Source of the DNA: Primulina eburnea
Lineage: Eukaryota > Streptophyta > Magnoliopsida > Lamiales > Gesneriaceae
Direction of reading: 5' to 3'
DNA length: 64,000 bases
Assembly (NCBI RefSeq): GCF_022965805.1
Contig: NC_133114.1
Span: 11,428,261 to 11,492,260 of the forward strand
The stretch's first letter is position 1; the number at the start of each line of letters is the position of its first letter. The position numbers were made by a program, and so were the translations under genes. Positions 1 to 10,232 of this stretch are shown piece by piece. The notes under the pieces were generated by a model. It had not been told where the DNA came from, ran no database searches, and saw nothing but the letters and a program-made list of their open reading frames with translations.

Positions 1-213
1 TAGAGCTAGGGTTTAAACACTTGATAGTAGTTGTTGAACCTGAGTATGTATGTTTGTATATTTTATCAGATCTATACTTTTATACTGATATGTATAGGAG
101 TTTAATTCCATTGCCTTCCCCATTTTAAAAGAAAAAAAAATTAGACCCTGATTATTATAATTGATTTAGTCCCAATGACGATTAAGAACATGATTAGCGT
201 CCGGGTCCCCACA
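1..213 (+). repeat. 3' end of the left LTR of element A
   Basis: This stretch aligns with 18114-18321, the end of the right LTR, with several substitutions. It ends in GGGTCCCCACA followed 5 bp later by a primer binding site. The right copy lacks six bases (CCGGGT) just before its end. The visible divergence makes this element older than the Athila-type element nested in it. Confidence 0.93.
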
Positions 214-218
214 ACAGG

Positions 219-230
219 TGGTATCAGAGC
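219..230 (+). promoter_or_regulatory. Primer binding site of element A (initiator Met tRNA type)
   Basis: TGGTATCAGAGC, the common plant primer site complementary to the 3' end of initiator methionine tRNA, lies 5 bp after the LTR end. Confidence 0.92.
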
Positions 231-381
231 GATAGATCCTTTAGATTGAGATAGAAGAGTCTAGTGAGCGGGGTAGATTGAGGTTTTCTTTCCTGCTTTT
301 GAATGCTAGCATGTCTTACTGCTTTGTTACATGTTACTTGTTTATCTGATTTGATATAGTAATATGTTTTATTGAGATTGG
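231..381 (+). other. Leader of element A, first part
   Basis: This is untranslated leader between the primer binding site and gag. Similar leaders with the GAGCGGGGTAGA motif occur after the primer sites of C, D and E. It is broken at 381 by the Athila-type insertion and resumes at 11815. No reading frame is seen. Confidence 0.75.
377..381. repeat. Target-site duplication (left), ATTGG
   Basis: ATTGG directly precedes the LTR that starts with TGATAAAC and is repeated at 11810-11814 after the second LTR. Confidence 0.95.
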
Positions 382-942
382 TGATAAACATAAAAATTGT
401 ACATTAATTAAATGTTTTATAATATAAATATATAGTTTTTGTTTTATTAAATGTTTAAATATTATATGTTTTATAATAAATTGTATAAAATATAAGTTGT
501 TGTGTAATTATAAGTTTTTACTATTTTTACAGGTTCGATAAAAGAAGAATAAACTTGGCATTGCAAATGGGATTAAGATGATTCTTGGACCTGTAGAAAG
601 TTGATGTTAATATCTACAATATTGATGGCAAGCATGAGATAAAAATCCTTTCACAATTGTGATCAAATTAAGCAACAATTAAAGTTACCAAAGGAGTGGC
701 AGTTTTACCATGCTCTAGTATTTTGACCATATCTCTCAAATTACTTGGTCAAATATTCTGAAAAAAATACCACAACTAGACAACTCAATTATCCACATGT
801 TTCATTTTATGTGAAGAAGCAAATTCGAAGAAGAAGACCTTCAAAAGTGATGTGTAATATAATAATAATTTCTTGGAACACCAATGAAGACTTTTGTGTA
901 AAAAAATAATATTTTATTTGTGGTTGTCTCCCCAAATTTGGC

Positions 943-950
943 TATAAATA
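943..950 (+). promoter_or_regulatory. TATA box of the Athila-type 5' LTR
   Basis: TATAAATA followed by GGGG lies 561 bp into the LTR. The same element sits at 10794-10801 in the 3' LTR. A transcript start about 30 bp downstream would leave roughly 1 kb of R-U5 and leader before gag. Confidence 0.7.
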
Positions 951-1165
951 GGGGTGTATTGTAATGTATGGAGATATCCCTCATTCTATGAACAAATCTT
1001 TGAGTTCATAATATTTCTCTCTATTTTTTTCTTTTATTTCTTCATTTAAATATAATTAGCATGTTAATTTCAAATTCAAAGTTTTACACTTTGAATAATG
1101 AATAGCTAACTTCCTAAAGTTGAGATGATAAGGTGAAACTCTTGGCATGATAATAAGGTTATTAT

Positions 1166-1174
1166 AAGGTAAGA
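1166..1174 (+). promoter_or_regulatory. Candidate 5' splice site in the LTR (R-U5)
   Basis: AAG|GTAAGA at 1168/1169 is a near-perfect plant donor. It lies about 220 bp downstream of the TATA box, so it would be in the transcript. Partner acceptors are proposed at 7445, 8233 and 8306. Confidence 0.5.
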
Positions 1175-1292
1175 ATCTATGTTTTATATTATTTAATCAT
1201 TATTTATTGTTTATGTTATATTTATTTCTTTAAGTATTTTTATACCCTACTTATAAGTGGGAGTTTTGATTTATTGTTGCTATATGTTACAC

Positions 1293-1560
1293 TAAATTCT
1301 TGGAACCATTTAAATGTTAGTTTGGTATTACCAACCATTTAAAGTGGATGCCTTGAGTTATTATATATAAATATATTATAATATTAAATTCTTGGAACCA
1401 TTTAAATGTTAGTTTGGTTTTACCAACCATTTAACTTGGATTCCTTGATTTACTATATATAAATATATCATAATAATATTTTCTTGGTACCATTTAAATG
1501 TTAGTTTGGTTTTACCAACCATTTAAAGTGGGAACCTTGATTTAGTGTTTACAAATATAT
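1293..1560 (+). repeat. Three tandem copies of a ~93-bp repeat in the LTR
   Basis: Each unit starts near TTCTTGGAACCATTTAAATG and contains ACCAACCATTTAA. Starts are near 1296, 1389 and 1481. The same block is present in the 3' LTR (about 11144-11411). Confidence 0.85.
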
Positions 1561-1971
1561 ATATAGCACAATAAATACTTGACCACATTTATAAGTTTTG
1601 GTATATATTATATACTTATAAGATAATAATATATAACATAATATAAATATGATTATTTAATATATTGGAACCATTTTATTAAGTGATTTCAATATTGTTC
1701 ATTAATGTTAATTTTATTAAAATGCCAAGAGTGGATCCTTTAATCTCAACTACTTAAATTAAAATTTGAACAATTAAAATTTACCCATTAAAGATTCAAT
1801 TAAAATTAAAAAGAAACAAAAACAAAAACAAAAACAAAAACAAAAAGACATTATAGTGGACTTGTAATTACCTTTGCTTCCCTGTGGATACGATATTCGT
1901 ACTCACCGAATTATATTACTTGTGGACAACCTGCTCTTGGGAGTGCAACAATCAAAGTCGCAACAAGTTTT

Positions 1972-1987
1972 TGGCGCCGTTGCCGGG
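1972..1987 (+). promoter_or_regulatory. Primer binding site of the Athila-type element
   Basis: TGGCGCCGTTGCCGGG lies 6 bp after the LTR end. This is the primer site type known from Athila/Tat-lineage elements (tRNA-Asp or tRNA-Arg has been reported as primer; I did not check which). It differs from the TGGTATCAGAGC sites of every other element here. Confidence 0.85.
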
Positions 1988-2095
1988 AAAGTATAATTTA
2001 ATTTCAAGTCTATTTAATTTTGTTTATAGTTTATTTTTATTTATTTGAATATTTATTGCTTTTGTGTGTTTTTATTCTTTTGCATTTGCATTTGC

Positions 2096-5000
2096 ATGAG
2101 CATTTGGTCACGTACACTTAGTGGTCGACTCATTCGAAATAACCCTTTATTTTTACAAAACATGGCGGAAGAACCCATCCAAGAAAATGAAGATGAAATT
2201 CAATCTCAACATGATCATGATAGACGAAGAACACTTAGAGATCACATGAATCCTACACGTACTAGTGCACCTTCATGTCTAGTTTTTCCCCCTGATGCAT
2301 CTCATTTCAATTTTAAGCCTGGTATTATCCAACTTTTACCCAACTTTCATGGCTTAGATTCTGAAAATCCATACATGCATTTACGAGAGTTTGAAGAAGT
2401 GTGCAACACATATAATGATCTAAATTGTAGCATGAACACCATTCGACTTAAGCTTTTTCCTTTTTCTTTAAAAGATAAAGCTAAAACTTGGCTACAAAAT
2501 CTTAGATCGGGATCCATTCGAACTTGGGATGAATTGCAACAACAATTTTTGAAAAAGTTTTTTCCATCTCATAGAACAAATTCTTTCAAAAGGCAAATCA
2601 TCACTTTCACTCAAAAACAAGGAGAAACTTTTTATCAGTGTTGGGATAGATACAAAGAATTGCTTAATCTTTGTCCACATCATGGTTTTGAAATTTGGAG
2701 AGTTGTTTCTCAATTTTATGAAGGCTTAACACCTAAAGATAGGCAAATGGTTGAATTTATGTGTAATGGAACATTTGAAGATAAAGATCCAAACGAGGCA
2801 ATTGAGTATCTCGATTCATTAGCTGAAAATGCTCAAAATTGGGACACTATAGGTACAATCGAACCATCAAACAAGATTCAATCTCCTACATCTGGTGGAG
2901 GTATGTACACTCTCAAAGATGAACATGATCTTCAAGCTAGATTTACCTCTTTGGCAAGAAAAGTTGAGGCACTTGAATTGAAAAAGAACGGTCAATTAAA
3001 ATCTGTTCAAGAAATTGCGTGTCACATCTGTGATACAAGTGATCATTTTACAAAAGATTGTCCCACTTTGCCGTCTTTTAAAGAATGTCTCCATGAACAA
3101 GCCAATGTTTTGAACAATTTCAAAAGGCCAAATTTTGAACCATTTTCTCAAAATTACAATCCAGGTTGGCGAAACCATCCAAATTTTAGTTGGAGGAATG
3201 ATAATGCTGCACAATATCCGCAACCACATTTTCAAAATCAACAAAATTTCCAAAATTATGCACCTTATGTTCCTCCGCCGAAAAGAAATTTGAAAGATAC
3301 ATTGAATTCTTTCATTGCAAAGCAAGAGTCTATCAATACTCAAACTGCTCAAACCATGACAGATTTGAAAGATACTCTTGCTAAATTTGCATCTGCACTT
3401 AATGTTCATGAAAAAGGTAAATTTCCTTCACAACCTTTGCCTAATCCCAAGGATCATCATACACAAACTGGAACTTCTGCAACTCAACCGATGGATCAGG
3501 TAAAATCTGTTATTACCCTTCGAAGTGGTAAGGTTGTGGAAAAATCCATTCTTGAACCTTGTGAAGATGATGATAAATCAACTCCAAAGGGTAAGGAAGT
3601 GGAACCCATAACTTGCGAAGAGGAGGTTCAACAGACAGTGTCACCACCATTCCCTCATGCATTGAAAAATACAAAAAAATCAAATTTGAATTCTGATATA
3701 TATGATATTTTTAAACAAGTAAAAGTTAATATTCCTTTATTAGATGCAATAAAACAGGTACCATCATATGCTAAATTTTTGAAAGACTTGTGCACTATGA
3801 AAAGAAAATTGAATGTGAAAAAGAAAGCATTTTTAGCAGAACAAGTAAGTGCAATCATTCAAAATAATAATGCTTTGAAATACAAAGACCCTGGTTGTCC
3901 TACTATTTCTTGTATTATTGGAGAACGAAAGATTAAAAAAGCCTTGCTTGATCTTGGAGCAAGTGTTAATTTACTTCCATATTCAGTTTATCAAGAACTC
4001 AATCTAGGCGAGTTAAAACCTACTTCGGTAACACTTTTACTTGCTGATAGATCTGTTAAAGTGCCAAGAGGTATGGTAGAAGACGTGTTGGTCCAAGTTG
4101 ATAACTTTGTATATCCTGTCGATTTCATAGTTTTAGATACACAACCTATCGAAGCTTGTAATGCAATTCCTGTAATTTTGGGTCGTCCATTTTTAGCAAC
4201 TTCTAATGCTCTTATAAATTGCAGGAATGGAATAATGAAGTTGTCATTTGGTAACATGACCTTGGAGCTCAATGTTTTTAATCTTTGTAAGCAACCACAT
4301 GACAAAGGAGATGAAAGTGAAGATGAAAATCTTATTGAAACTCTTGTGGAAGAAAACATTCAAGAAGGGAGTACTCGTGATCAATTAGATATTTGTTCAA
4401 TTGAAACTGTTAAAGAAAATATTGAAATTGATCTTGATGATTTTATCAGGTATCACTCGTTACCAGGATCAGAGAAAGAATTTGAGGCGAAATATGAGAA
4501 CAAAGACGAACCACCCATATTGGAGTTAAAACCCTTGCCAGAAGAATTGAAGTATGCATTTCTTGGAGAAGATGAAACATATCCAGTGGTAATTTCTTCC
4601 AAACTAGAAAGTGATCAAGAAAGTAAATTAGTTGATATGCTTAAAAGACATAAAAATGCAATTGGTTGGACACTGAAAGATCTCAAGGGCATTAATCCAC
4701 TAATTTGCACACACAAAATTCATTTAGAAGAAAATGCTAAAACATCTCAACAACCACAAAGGAGATTAAATCCACACATGAAAGATGTTGTGAAAACTGA
4801 AGTTCTCAAACTACTTGATGTTGGGATTATCTACCCTATTTCTGATAGTAAGTGGGTAAGTCCAACACAAGTAGTTCCAAAAAAATCTGGCATCACAGTG
4901 ATAAAAAATGAAAAAGGTGAATTGTTAACAAGTAGAGTCCCATCTAGTTGGCGGATGTGTATTGACTATAGAAAATTAAATGATGCCACTAGAAAAGATC

Positions 5001-7405
5001 ATTTTTCATTACCATTTTTGGATCAAATTTTAGAAAGAGTAGCTGGTCATCCCTACTACTGTTTTCTTGACGAATATTCAGGCTATTATCAAATTCCCAT
5101 TGCACTCGAAGATCAAGATAAAACTACATTCACATGTCCTTTTGGAACATTTGCATTTAGAAGGATGCCATTTGGATTATGCAATGCCCCAGCAACATTT
5201 CAAAGATGTATGCTAAGCATTTTTTGCGACATGGTTGAAAATTGTTTGGAAATTTTCATGGATGATTTAACTGTCTTTGGGAATACATTTGATAATTGTC
5301 TTGAAAATTTGGAAAAAGTTTTAAAAAGATGCGAGGAAAAAGGTCTTATTTTAAATTGGGAAAAATGTCATTACATGATTACTTCTGGAATTGTTTTGGG
5401 ACATGTCGTGTCATCTCATGGAATTGAAGTTGATAAAGCAAAAGTTGATGTCATTGCCAATTTACCCCCTCCAAAAACCATTAAAGAAATTCGATCATTT
5501 TTGGGACATGCTGGATTTTATAGGAGGTTTATAAAGGACTTTAGTTTAATCTCTAAACCCATTTGTAACCTCTTAACAAAAGACACTGCATTTGAGTGGA
5601 CTCAAGAATGTCAAAATGCTTTTGATAAAATCATTCGACATTTAACATTAGCTCCTATCATGCAACCTCCTGACTGGTCTTTACCATTTGAAATCATGTG
5701 CGATGCGAGTGATTATGCAGTCGGTGCATTACTGGGTCAAAGAAGAAACGGTAAGCCTTATGTGATATATTATGCAAGTAGAACTTTAAACAATGCTCAA
5801 ATGAATTACTCCACAACTGAAAAAGAACTACTTGCTGTAATATTTGCATTAGATAAATTTCGTTCTTATTTGATTGGATCAACGACTTTTGTGTTTACTG
5901 ATCATTCTGCTATTAGATATTTGTTGACGAAACAGGATGCAAAGCCACGACTGATACGATGGATTTTGTTGCTCCAAGAATTTGACATTGTGATCAAAGA
6001 TAAAAAAGGAACCGAGAATGTCGTAGCCGATCATTTATCGAGACTAGTAACAGGATCATCTTGTGAAATGACACCAATTAATGATAATTTTCCTGATGAA
6101 CATCTATTTTCAGTTACTACTACACCTTGGTTTGCTAATATAGTAAATTTTCTTGTGACAGGAAAAATGCCACCTCAATGGAGTTCCCAAGATAAGAGAA
6201 AATTTTTGAATGAGGTAAAAAACTTTTATTGGGATGATCCGTATCTGTTCAAGTACTGTCCAGATCAAATTTTTCGACGTTGCATACCCGACAATGAGGT
6301 AAGTAGTGTCATTAAATTTTGTCATTCAGAAGCATGCGGAGGACATTTTTCTTCAAAGAAAACGGCTGCAAAAATTTTGCAGTGTGGATTTTATTGGCCC
6401 ACTTTGTTTAAAGACACCCACGAAATCTGCAAGATCTGTGAAAATTGTCAAAAATTGGGTTCAATTTCAAAAAGAAACATGATGCCTTTAAATCCTATCA
6501 TTGAAATTGAAATCTTTGACTGTTGGGGAATTGATTTTATGGGACCTTTTCCACCGTCGTTTGGATACTTGTATATTTTAGTTGTAGTTGATTATGTTTC
6601 CAAATGGATAGAGGCAATTCCATGTCGAACAAATGATCATAAAATCGTCATCATATTTTTGAAAGAAAATATTTTTAGTAGATTCGGAATTCCTCGAGCT
6701 ATGATAAGTGATGGGGGAACTCACTTTGTTAATAAACCATTTGCTTCATTAATGAAAAAATATGGTATTACTCACAAAGTAACAACTCCTTATCATCCTC
6801 AAACAAATGGACAAGTTGAATTAGCTAATAGGGAGATAAAGCAAATTTTGGAAAAAACTGTTAACTCAAATAGAAAAGATTGGTCTCTGCGACTTAATGA
6901 TGCACTGTGGGCATATCGAACAGCTTTTAAAACATCATTGAATATGTCTCCCTATAGGTTGGTTTATGGAAAACATTGTCATTTGCCTGTGGAATTGGAA
7001 CATAAAGCTTATTGGGCGATCAAAACTTTAAATTCAAGCATGGACGATGCCAACAAATTGCGTAAATTGCAACTTAATGAACTTGATGAACTCAGAAATG
7101 ACGCATATGAGAATTCGAGGATTTATAAAGCAAAAATAAAATCATTTCATGATAAAACAATTCTTAGAAAATCTTTTGAGATTGGTAAAAAAGTTTTGCT
7201 TTATAATTCTCGACTTCACATATTCCCAGAATTACGATCAAGATGGACAGGCCCATATGTTGTAAAGCATGTGTATCCTTATGGAGCTGTAGATATTGAA
7301 AATACTAAAAATGGTGATGTTTTCAAAGTGAATGGACAAAGGCTTAAACCATTTTTGGAAAATGAAATCTTTCAAGAAGAGTTTATTTCCCTTTCTGATC
7401 CTTAA
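2096..7405 (+). CDS. gag-pol: Athila-type gag-pol polyprotein (intact)
   Basis: This 1769-residue frame encodes every protein needed for reverse transcription and integration. The gag core spans about residues 83-211. A zinc knuckle CX2CX4HX4C uses C309, C312, H317 and C322. The protease active site is D619-LGAS. RT spans about 920-1110 with FMDD at 1054-1057. RNase H starts near D1203 and ends near 1312. The integrase zinc-binding part has H1410, H1417, C1448 and C1451; the catalytic triad is D1480, D1539 and E1575 with a 35-residue D-E spacing; a C-terminal tail follows. I chose the first ATG (2096); a second in-frame ATG at 2162 (MAEEP) is a plausible alternative. There is no stop or frameshift. 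Codon use is AT-rich, like the rest of the element. Confidence 0.95.
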   Translation: MSIWSRTLSGRLIRNNPLFLQNMAEEPIQENEDEIQSQHDHDRRRTLRDHMNPTRTSAPSCLVFPPDASHFNFKPGIIQLLPNFHGLDSENPYMHLREFEEVCNTYNDLNCSMNTIRLKLFPFSLKDKAKTWLQNLRSGSIRTWDELQQQFLKKFFPSHRTNSFKRQIITFTQKQGETFYQCWDRYKELLNLCPHHGFEIWRVVSQFYEGLTPKDRQMVEFMCNGTFEDKDPNEAIEYLDSLAENAQNWDTIGTIEPSNKIQSPTSGGGMYTLKDEHDLQARFTSLARKVEALELKKNGQLKSVQEIACHICDTSDHFTKDCPTLPSFKECLHEQANVLNNFKRPNFEPFSQNYNPGWRNHPNFSWRNDNAAQYPQPHFQNQQNFQNYAPYVPPPKRNLKDTLNSFIAKQESINTQTAQTMTDLKDTLAKFASALNVHEKGKFPSQPLPNPKDHHTQTGTSATQPMDQVKSVITLRSGKVVEKSILEPCEDDDKSTPKGKEVEPITCEEEVQQTVSPPFPHALKNTKKSNLNSDIYDIFKQVKVNIPLLDAIKQVPSYAKFLKDLCTMKRKLNVKKKAFLAEQVSAIIQNNNALKYKDPGCPTISCIIGERKIKKALLDLGASVNLLPYSVYQELNLGELKPTSVTLLLADRSVKVPRGMVEDVLVQVDNFVYPVDFIVLDTQPIEACNAIPVILGRPFLATSNALINCRNGIMKLSFGNMTLELNVFNLCKQPHDKGDESEDENLIETLVEENIQEGSTRDQLDICSIETVKENIEIDLDDFIRYHSLPGSEKEFEAKYENKDEPPILELKPLPEELKYAFLGEDETYPVVISSKLESDQESKLVDMLKRHKNAIGWTLKDLKGINPLICTHKIHLEENAKTSQQPQRRLNPHMKDVVKTEVLKLLDVGIIYPISDSKWVSPTQVVPKKSGITVIKNEKGELLTSRVPSSWRMCIDYRKLNDATRKDHFSLPFLDQILERVAGHPYYCFLDEYSGYYQIPIALEDQDKTTFTCPFGTFAFRRMPFGLCNAPATFQRCMLSIFCDMVENCLEIFMDDLTVFGNTFDNCLENLEKVLKRCEEKGLILNWEKCHYMITSGIVLGHVVSSHGIEVDKAKVDVIANLPPPKTIKEIRSFLGHAGFYRRFIKDFSLISKPICNLLTKDTAFEWTQECQNAFDKIIRHLTLAPIMQPPDWSLPFEIMCDASDYAVGALLGQRRNGKPYVIYYASRTLNNAQMNYSTTEKELLAVIFALDKFRSYLIGSTTFVFTDHSAIRYLLTKQDAKPRLIRWILLLQEFDIVIKDKKGTENVVADHLSRLVTGSSCEMTPINDNFPDEHLFSVTTTPWFANIVNFLVTGKMPPQWSSQDKRKFLNEVKNFYWDDPYLFKYCPDQIFRRCIPDNEVSSVIKFCHSEACGGHFSSKKTAAKILQCGFYWPTLFKDTHEICKICENCQKLGSISKRNMMPLNPIIEIEIFDCWGIDFMGPFPPSFGYLYILVVVDYVSKWIEAIPCRTNDHKIVIIFLKENIFSRFGIPRAMISDGGTHFVNKPFASLMKKYGITHKVTTPYHPQTNGQVELANREIKQILEKTVNSNRKDWSLRLNDALWAYRTAFKTSLNMSPYRLVYGKHCHLPVELEHKAYWAIKTLNSSMDDANKLRKLQLNELDELRNDAYENSRIYKAKIKSFHDKTILRKSFEIGKKVLLYNSRLHIFPELRSRWTGPYVVKHVYPYGAVDIENTKNGDVFKVNGQRLKPFLENEIFQEEFISLSDP

Positions 7406-7424
7406 ATTTTTATGTTGCATTTAA

Positions 7425-7445
7425 TTTTGTTTGTTTTTATTTCAG
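7425..7445 (+). promoter_or_regulatory. Candidate 3' splice site after pol
   Basis: A T-rich tract ending TTTTTATTTCAG|GT lies 40 bp after the gag-pol stop and 127 bp before the next ORF. This is where an env-type acceptor would be expected. Its best donor in the LTR is at 1169. Confidence 0.5.
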
Positions 7446-7572
7446 GTTTCCCTAATCTTTTTATTTTCCCGGTTAAATGGCGGATAACGGTACTCCGTGA
7501 CTCTCATAGTCGGTTAAATCAGTTTCCCACAATTGCTGATACAAAAATAAAAAAAAATCATTTCTTTTCAAA

Positions 7573-8118
7573 ATGGATGAAATTCTCTCAAAAATTTGTA
7601 AATATTTTCCCTCTGTTTCTGAAAATGTTCTAAGAAAAATTTATGCAGGAAGGTGTGAAAGATTGAGATTGCTAATGCAAAAAGGAATTCCAGAAGATAT
7701 TCGTCTTGTAATTGAAGCTAAGGTCCGATTAGGAGGAGAAGTTCCACAATCATTGCTCATTCGGTATTTGCCTGGATTAGGAAAAAGCACTTATGCGAAA
7801 AAACGAAGGGCAAAAAGTTTAGGGGTTTGTCATAAGTGTGCAAGATGGACTTGTGACAAACGATGCAGATCTTTGGGATGTGTTTCCAATAACAGAGAAG
7901 ATAAAATTGATTTCATTAAGAATGGGCTGAGTAAGGAGTCTTTAGATAACATCTTATTGACTCTTGAGACGCATTCTAGTGGACATGTGCATATTGAACT
8001 TCTCCGTTTATGGAAACAATTCCAAGGTGAGCGTCATAGTCTTGGGAATCTGACTAAAAAAGACCATGTTTGCCAATTTATAAGAAAATTGGATGGGAAG
8101 CATATCCTCGACTCATAG
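7573..8118 (+). CDS. Virus-like cysteine-rich nucleic-acid-binding protein (carlavirus NABP-like), retrotransposon cargo
   Basis: This 181-residue frame has no stop or frameshift. Residues 70-81 form a basic motif, GKSTYAKKRRAK. It is followed by cysteines C86, C89, C94, C98 and C103, giving C-X2-C-X8-C-X4-C with one extra Cys, then a hydrophobic-acidic stretch near 110-120. A basic block directly before such a finger is the layout of the small cysteine-rich proteins of carlaviruses and relatives (viral NABP family). In those viruses they bind nucleic acid, suppress RNA silencing and, in at least one case, enter the nucleus and activate a host gene that drives cell proliferation. That assignment is from memory of the family, not a search. 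The C-terminal third (about 120-181) is unlike anything I recognise. No membrane segment is seen, which argues against an env protein. Expression probably needs splicing or reinitiation. Confidence 0.62.
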   Translation: MDEILSKICKYFPSVSENVLRKIYAGRCERLRLLMQKGIPEDIRLVIEAKVRLGGEVPQSLLIRYLPGLGKSTYAKKRRAKSLGVCHKCARWTCDKRCRSLGCVSNNREDKIDFIKNGLSKESLDNILLTLETHSSGHVHIELLRLWKQFQGERHSLGNLTKKDHVCQFIRKLDGKHILDS

Positions 8119-8233
8119 AAGGCGTTGAAGCCGTTTCTGGACGTAAAACCAGAGGAAAATTGTGAGCCACAATCACACTACTGTTTATATGCATGTGTGT
8201 CATTATTGTTTTTACTATTTATTCTGTTTACAG
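8027..8233 (+). other. Candidate intron linking the virus-like and LOG-like frames
   Basis: The donor AAG|GTGAGC at 8026/8027 and the acceptor TTCTGTTTACAG at 8233 are both good matches. The interval is 207 nt, a multiple of three, and contains the only stop (TAG, 8116-8118) between the two ORFs, which share one frame. Removing it would leave a single continuous frame. Inference only. Confidence 0.35.
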
Positions 8234-8286
8234 CTGTGACCCATAGTTTTGTCATGATAACATATTACCCCTATAAAATCTCTCAT

Positions 8287-8306
8287 CTTTCTCTCTATTT
8301 TCGCAG
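8287..8306 (+). promoter_or_regulatory. Candidate 3' splice site before the LOG-like ORF
   Basis: A CT-rich tract ending TATTTTCGCAG lies 22 bp before the LOG ATG (8329). It could give a separate spliced message starting with the LOG-like ORF. Confidence 0.4.
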
Positions 8307-8328
8307 AAAAAAAAAAGAAAGTAAAAAC

Positions 8329-8967
8329 ATGGCTGGATCCTCTGCACAAACATTGAAAAATATTTGTGTATTTTGTGGGTCGAGTCCTGGAAAAAATGAA
8401 GTGTTTGTAGAAGCAGCGAATAATCTTGGAAATATATTGGCTGAGAGAAAAATTCACTTGGTATATGGGGGAGGTAATATTGGGTTAATGGGATCTGTTT
8501 CAACATCTGCTCATCTTGGAGGTAGTCAGGTTTTGGGTATTATTCCTATAGCTTTAGCTGAAGGAAATATTACAGGTGTTACGATTGGGGAGGAATTAAA
8601 AGTTTCTTCTATGTATGAAAGAATCACTCAAATGATTGAAAATTCTGATGCTTTTATCGCACTACCAGGTGGTTTTGGTACATTAGAAGAAATTTTTCAC
8701 ACTGTTTCTTGGGCACAACTTAATATCCATAATAAACCTGTGGGCTTGTTGAATATCAATAATTATTATGACAGTTTGTTGAAATTTCTTGATAAAGCTG
8801 TGGAACAGAATTTCATTTCAGAAAATTCACGACGGATGCTCATCTGTGCTTCGACTGCCGATCAATTAATTGATGATTTGGAAGCTTTTGTTCATAAGCC
8901 TGATCCGATGATAACAAAGATTAATTGGTCGCAATCAAACAGTAAGAAAAGGAAGTTGGATCATTGA
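8329..8967 (+). CDS. LOG-like: LOG-like cytokinin riboside 5'-monophosphate phosphoribohydrolase, retrotransposon cargo
   Basis: This is a 212-residue Rossmann-fold protein of the LONELY GUY family, close to the usual length of plant LOGs. The family cleaves cytokinin riboside monophosphate to the active free base and ribose 5-phosphate, in cytosol and nucleus. Visible signatures are VFCGSS near 14-19, GGGNIGLMG at 47-55, the arginine of MYER (R98), PGGFGTLEE at 113-121 with the catalytic-type glutamate E121, and WAQLNIHNKPVGLLN near 128-142. Most plant LOGs have RK at the R98 position; here the Lys is Ile99. The C-terminus is basic (SKKRKL, 205-210) and could act as a nuclear signal. Plant LOG genes normally have several introns; this frame has none, as expected for capture through RNA. 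I chose ATG 8329 because homology begins there. The frame stays open upstream but has no ATG near the end of the previous ORF. Confidence 0.93.
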   Translation: MAGSSAQTLKNICVFCGSSPGKNEVFVEAANNLGNILAERKIHLVYGGGNIGLMGSVSTSAHLGGSQVLGIIPIALAEGNITGVTIGEELKVSSMYERITQMIENSDAFIALPGGFGTLEEIFHTVSWAQLNIHNKPVGLLNINNYYDSLLKFLDKAVEQNFISENSRRMLICASTADQLIDDLEAFVHKPDPMITKINWSQSNSKKRKLDH

Positions 8968-10218
8968 TTCAAAAGTCGTGGATTGGTTTGCATTTGTTTC
9001 AGTTTGTTATCTTCAATAAAATTCCAGGTGATATCTCTTTCATTATGCACTCTTTATTACTAGTTATTTTGACATTAGGGACAATGTCATATTCTGATTG
9101 GGGGGAGAACAAACTTATATAAAAAAAATTTAAAAAAAAATTAAAAAATTAAAAAATATATATATTATTTTAAAATAAAATCATGTTTATTGTTTGTATC
9201 TTAGTAATTTTTGCAAAAATGTTATACATTACATGTTTGAAAGATTTAAATTAGAATATGCATTAATCTATTTAAGAATGTTTAAATTTTTATTTGAAAA
9301 AAAAAATGTCAATTTTAATATTCTGATCAATATAAAAATATGATTTATGAAATCTTTTTGAGTGATTAACCATTGTGATAAAATCAGGTATTAAAGTATA
9401 TGGCCCAAGATATACCTTATAAGAGTGCCTAAAATTTTAAACTCACACATATTTTGTGAGTGAGTGGAGAGGACTGAGAAAACAGCTTTCGAGCCTTTAT
9501 TGATCATGAGAGAGACTATCTATTGTTTAGATCTTGAGTTCTTATTTTGAAAAAAAAATGATATTTCCTGAAAAAAAAAAAAAAGAAAAAAAAAGAGAAA
9601 AATACAAAAAGAAAGATGTTGAAGATCTATGTAATTTTTAAGTTATATGCTGCGACCCATTTTTCTCTCATAAGAATAAAAAAAAAAAAAAGAAAAAAAA
9701 GAAAGAGAGAAATACATTGTACAAATTAAATAAATATGTGGTCAAAAAGCATAAACTTAGTCTGATTTCATGATGTAAAAAAAAAAAAAAATCAGGAAAA
9801 AAAAAATATAATAAGAACAACTGGATTTTAAATCAATGGATTTTCTATCTTTTGATTAGTTTGGCTCGTTTGTCTGTCTGCATTCTGTAAACCATTTTCC
9901 TGAGTATTCATCTGTATTCCAACTCCATGAGAGAAATCGTTGCCATAAATAGAAACATTTATTAACCTGTGAGGATATGGAGTTGAGACTCTTACTAGGA
10001 ATTTCTGAAGGCCGTGTACACTTAACTACCTGAAATAAGCTTTGAATTAATCATCTCAAATTATTTCATAAATTATAATTATGATGATCTTGATATAACT
10101 TTGACAGTTTTCAAATTTAATTTAAACACTTAGATAGTTTTGATTACATTTCTATTTAAATTAATCAATATGTTTTGTATTGCTATTAACGCTTAAATTG
10201 CTAGGGACTAGCAATAAG
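8968..10218 (+). other. 3' noncoding region of the Athila-type element
   Basis: About 1.25 kb without a supported ORF. It contains several A-rich runs (for example 9549-9600, 9678-9705 and 9776-9808) separated by AT-rich sequence, as in other Athila elements. I see no tRNA-like or other known RNA fold. Confidence 0.8.
9096..9110 (+). promoter_or_regulatory. Internal polypurine-tract-like element
   Basis: GATTGGGGGGAGAAC occurs just after a GGGACAATGTC motif. The motif resembles sequence found at the end of coding regions of Athila-type elements. It could prime a second plus-strand start, but this is untested. Confidence 0.4.
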
Positions 10219-10232
10219 CTGGTTGGGAGGTG
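10219..10232 (+). promoter_or_regulatory. Polypurine tract of the Athila-type element
   Basis: A G-rich purine stretch, CTGGTTGGGAGGTG, directly precedes the 3' LTR. Confidence 0.75.

Larger units (their letters stand above)
382..1965 (+). repeat. 5' LTR of the Athila-type element
   Basis: 1584 bp, starts TGATAAAC and ends GTCGCAACA. It holds a TATA box at 943-950, a splice-donor-like site at 1169 and a 93-bp repeat block. It is nearly identical to 10233-11809. Confidence 0.96.

Noticed and set aside
2096..7405. Endogenous pararetrovirus
   Set aside because: LTRs, integrase with a DDE triad and target duplications are present; no movement protein is seen.
7412..7633. Small + strand frame between pol and the virus-like ORF
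   Set aside because: It overlaps the splice acceptor and the next ORF; AT-rich with no recognisable domain.
7573..8118. Env-like glycoprotein, as in other Athila elements
   Set aside because: No signal peptide, no transmembrane segment and no glycosylation-rich ectodomain; a basic cysteine-rich nucleic-acid-binding layout instead.
8125..8328. N-terminal extension of the LOG-like ORF with a hydrophobic stretch that could be a membrane anchor
   Set aside because: The frame has no ATG before 8254 and LOG proteins have no such region; it is more likely leader or intron.
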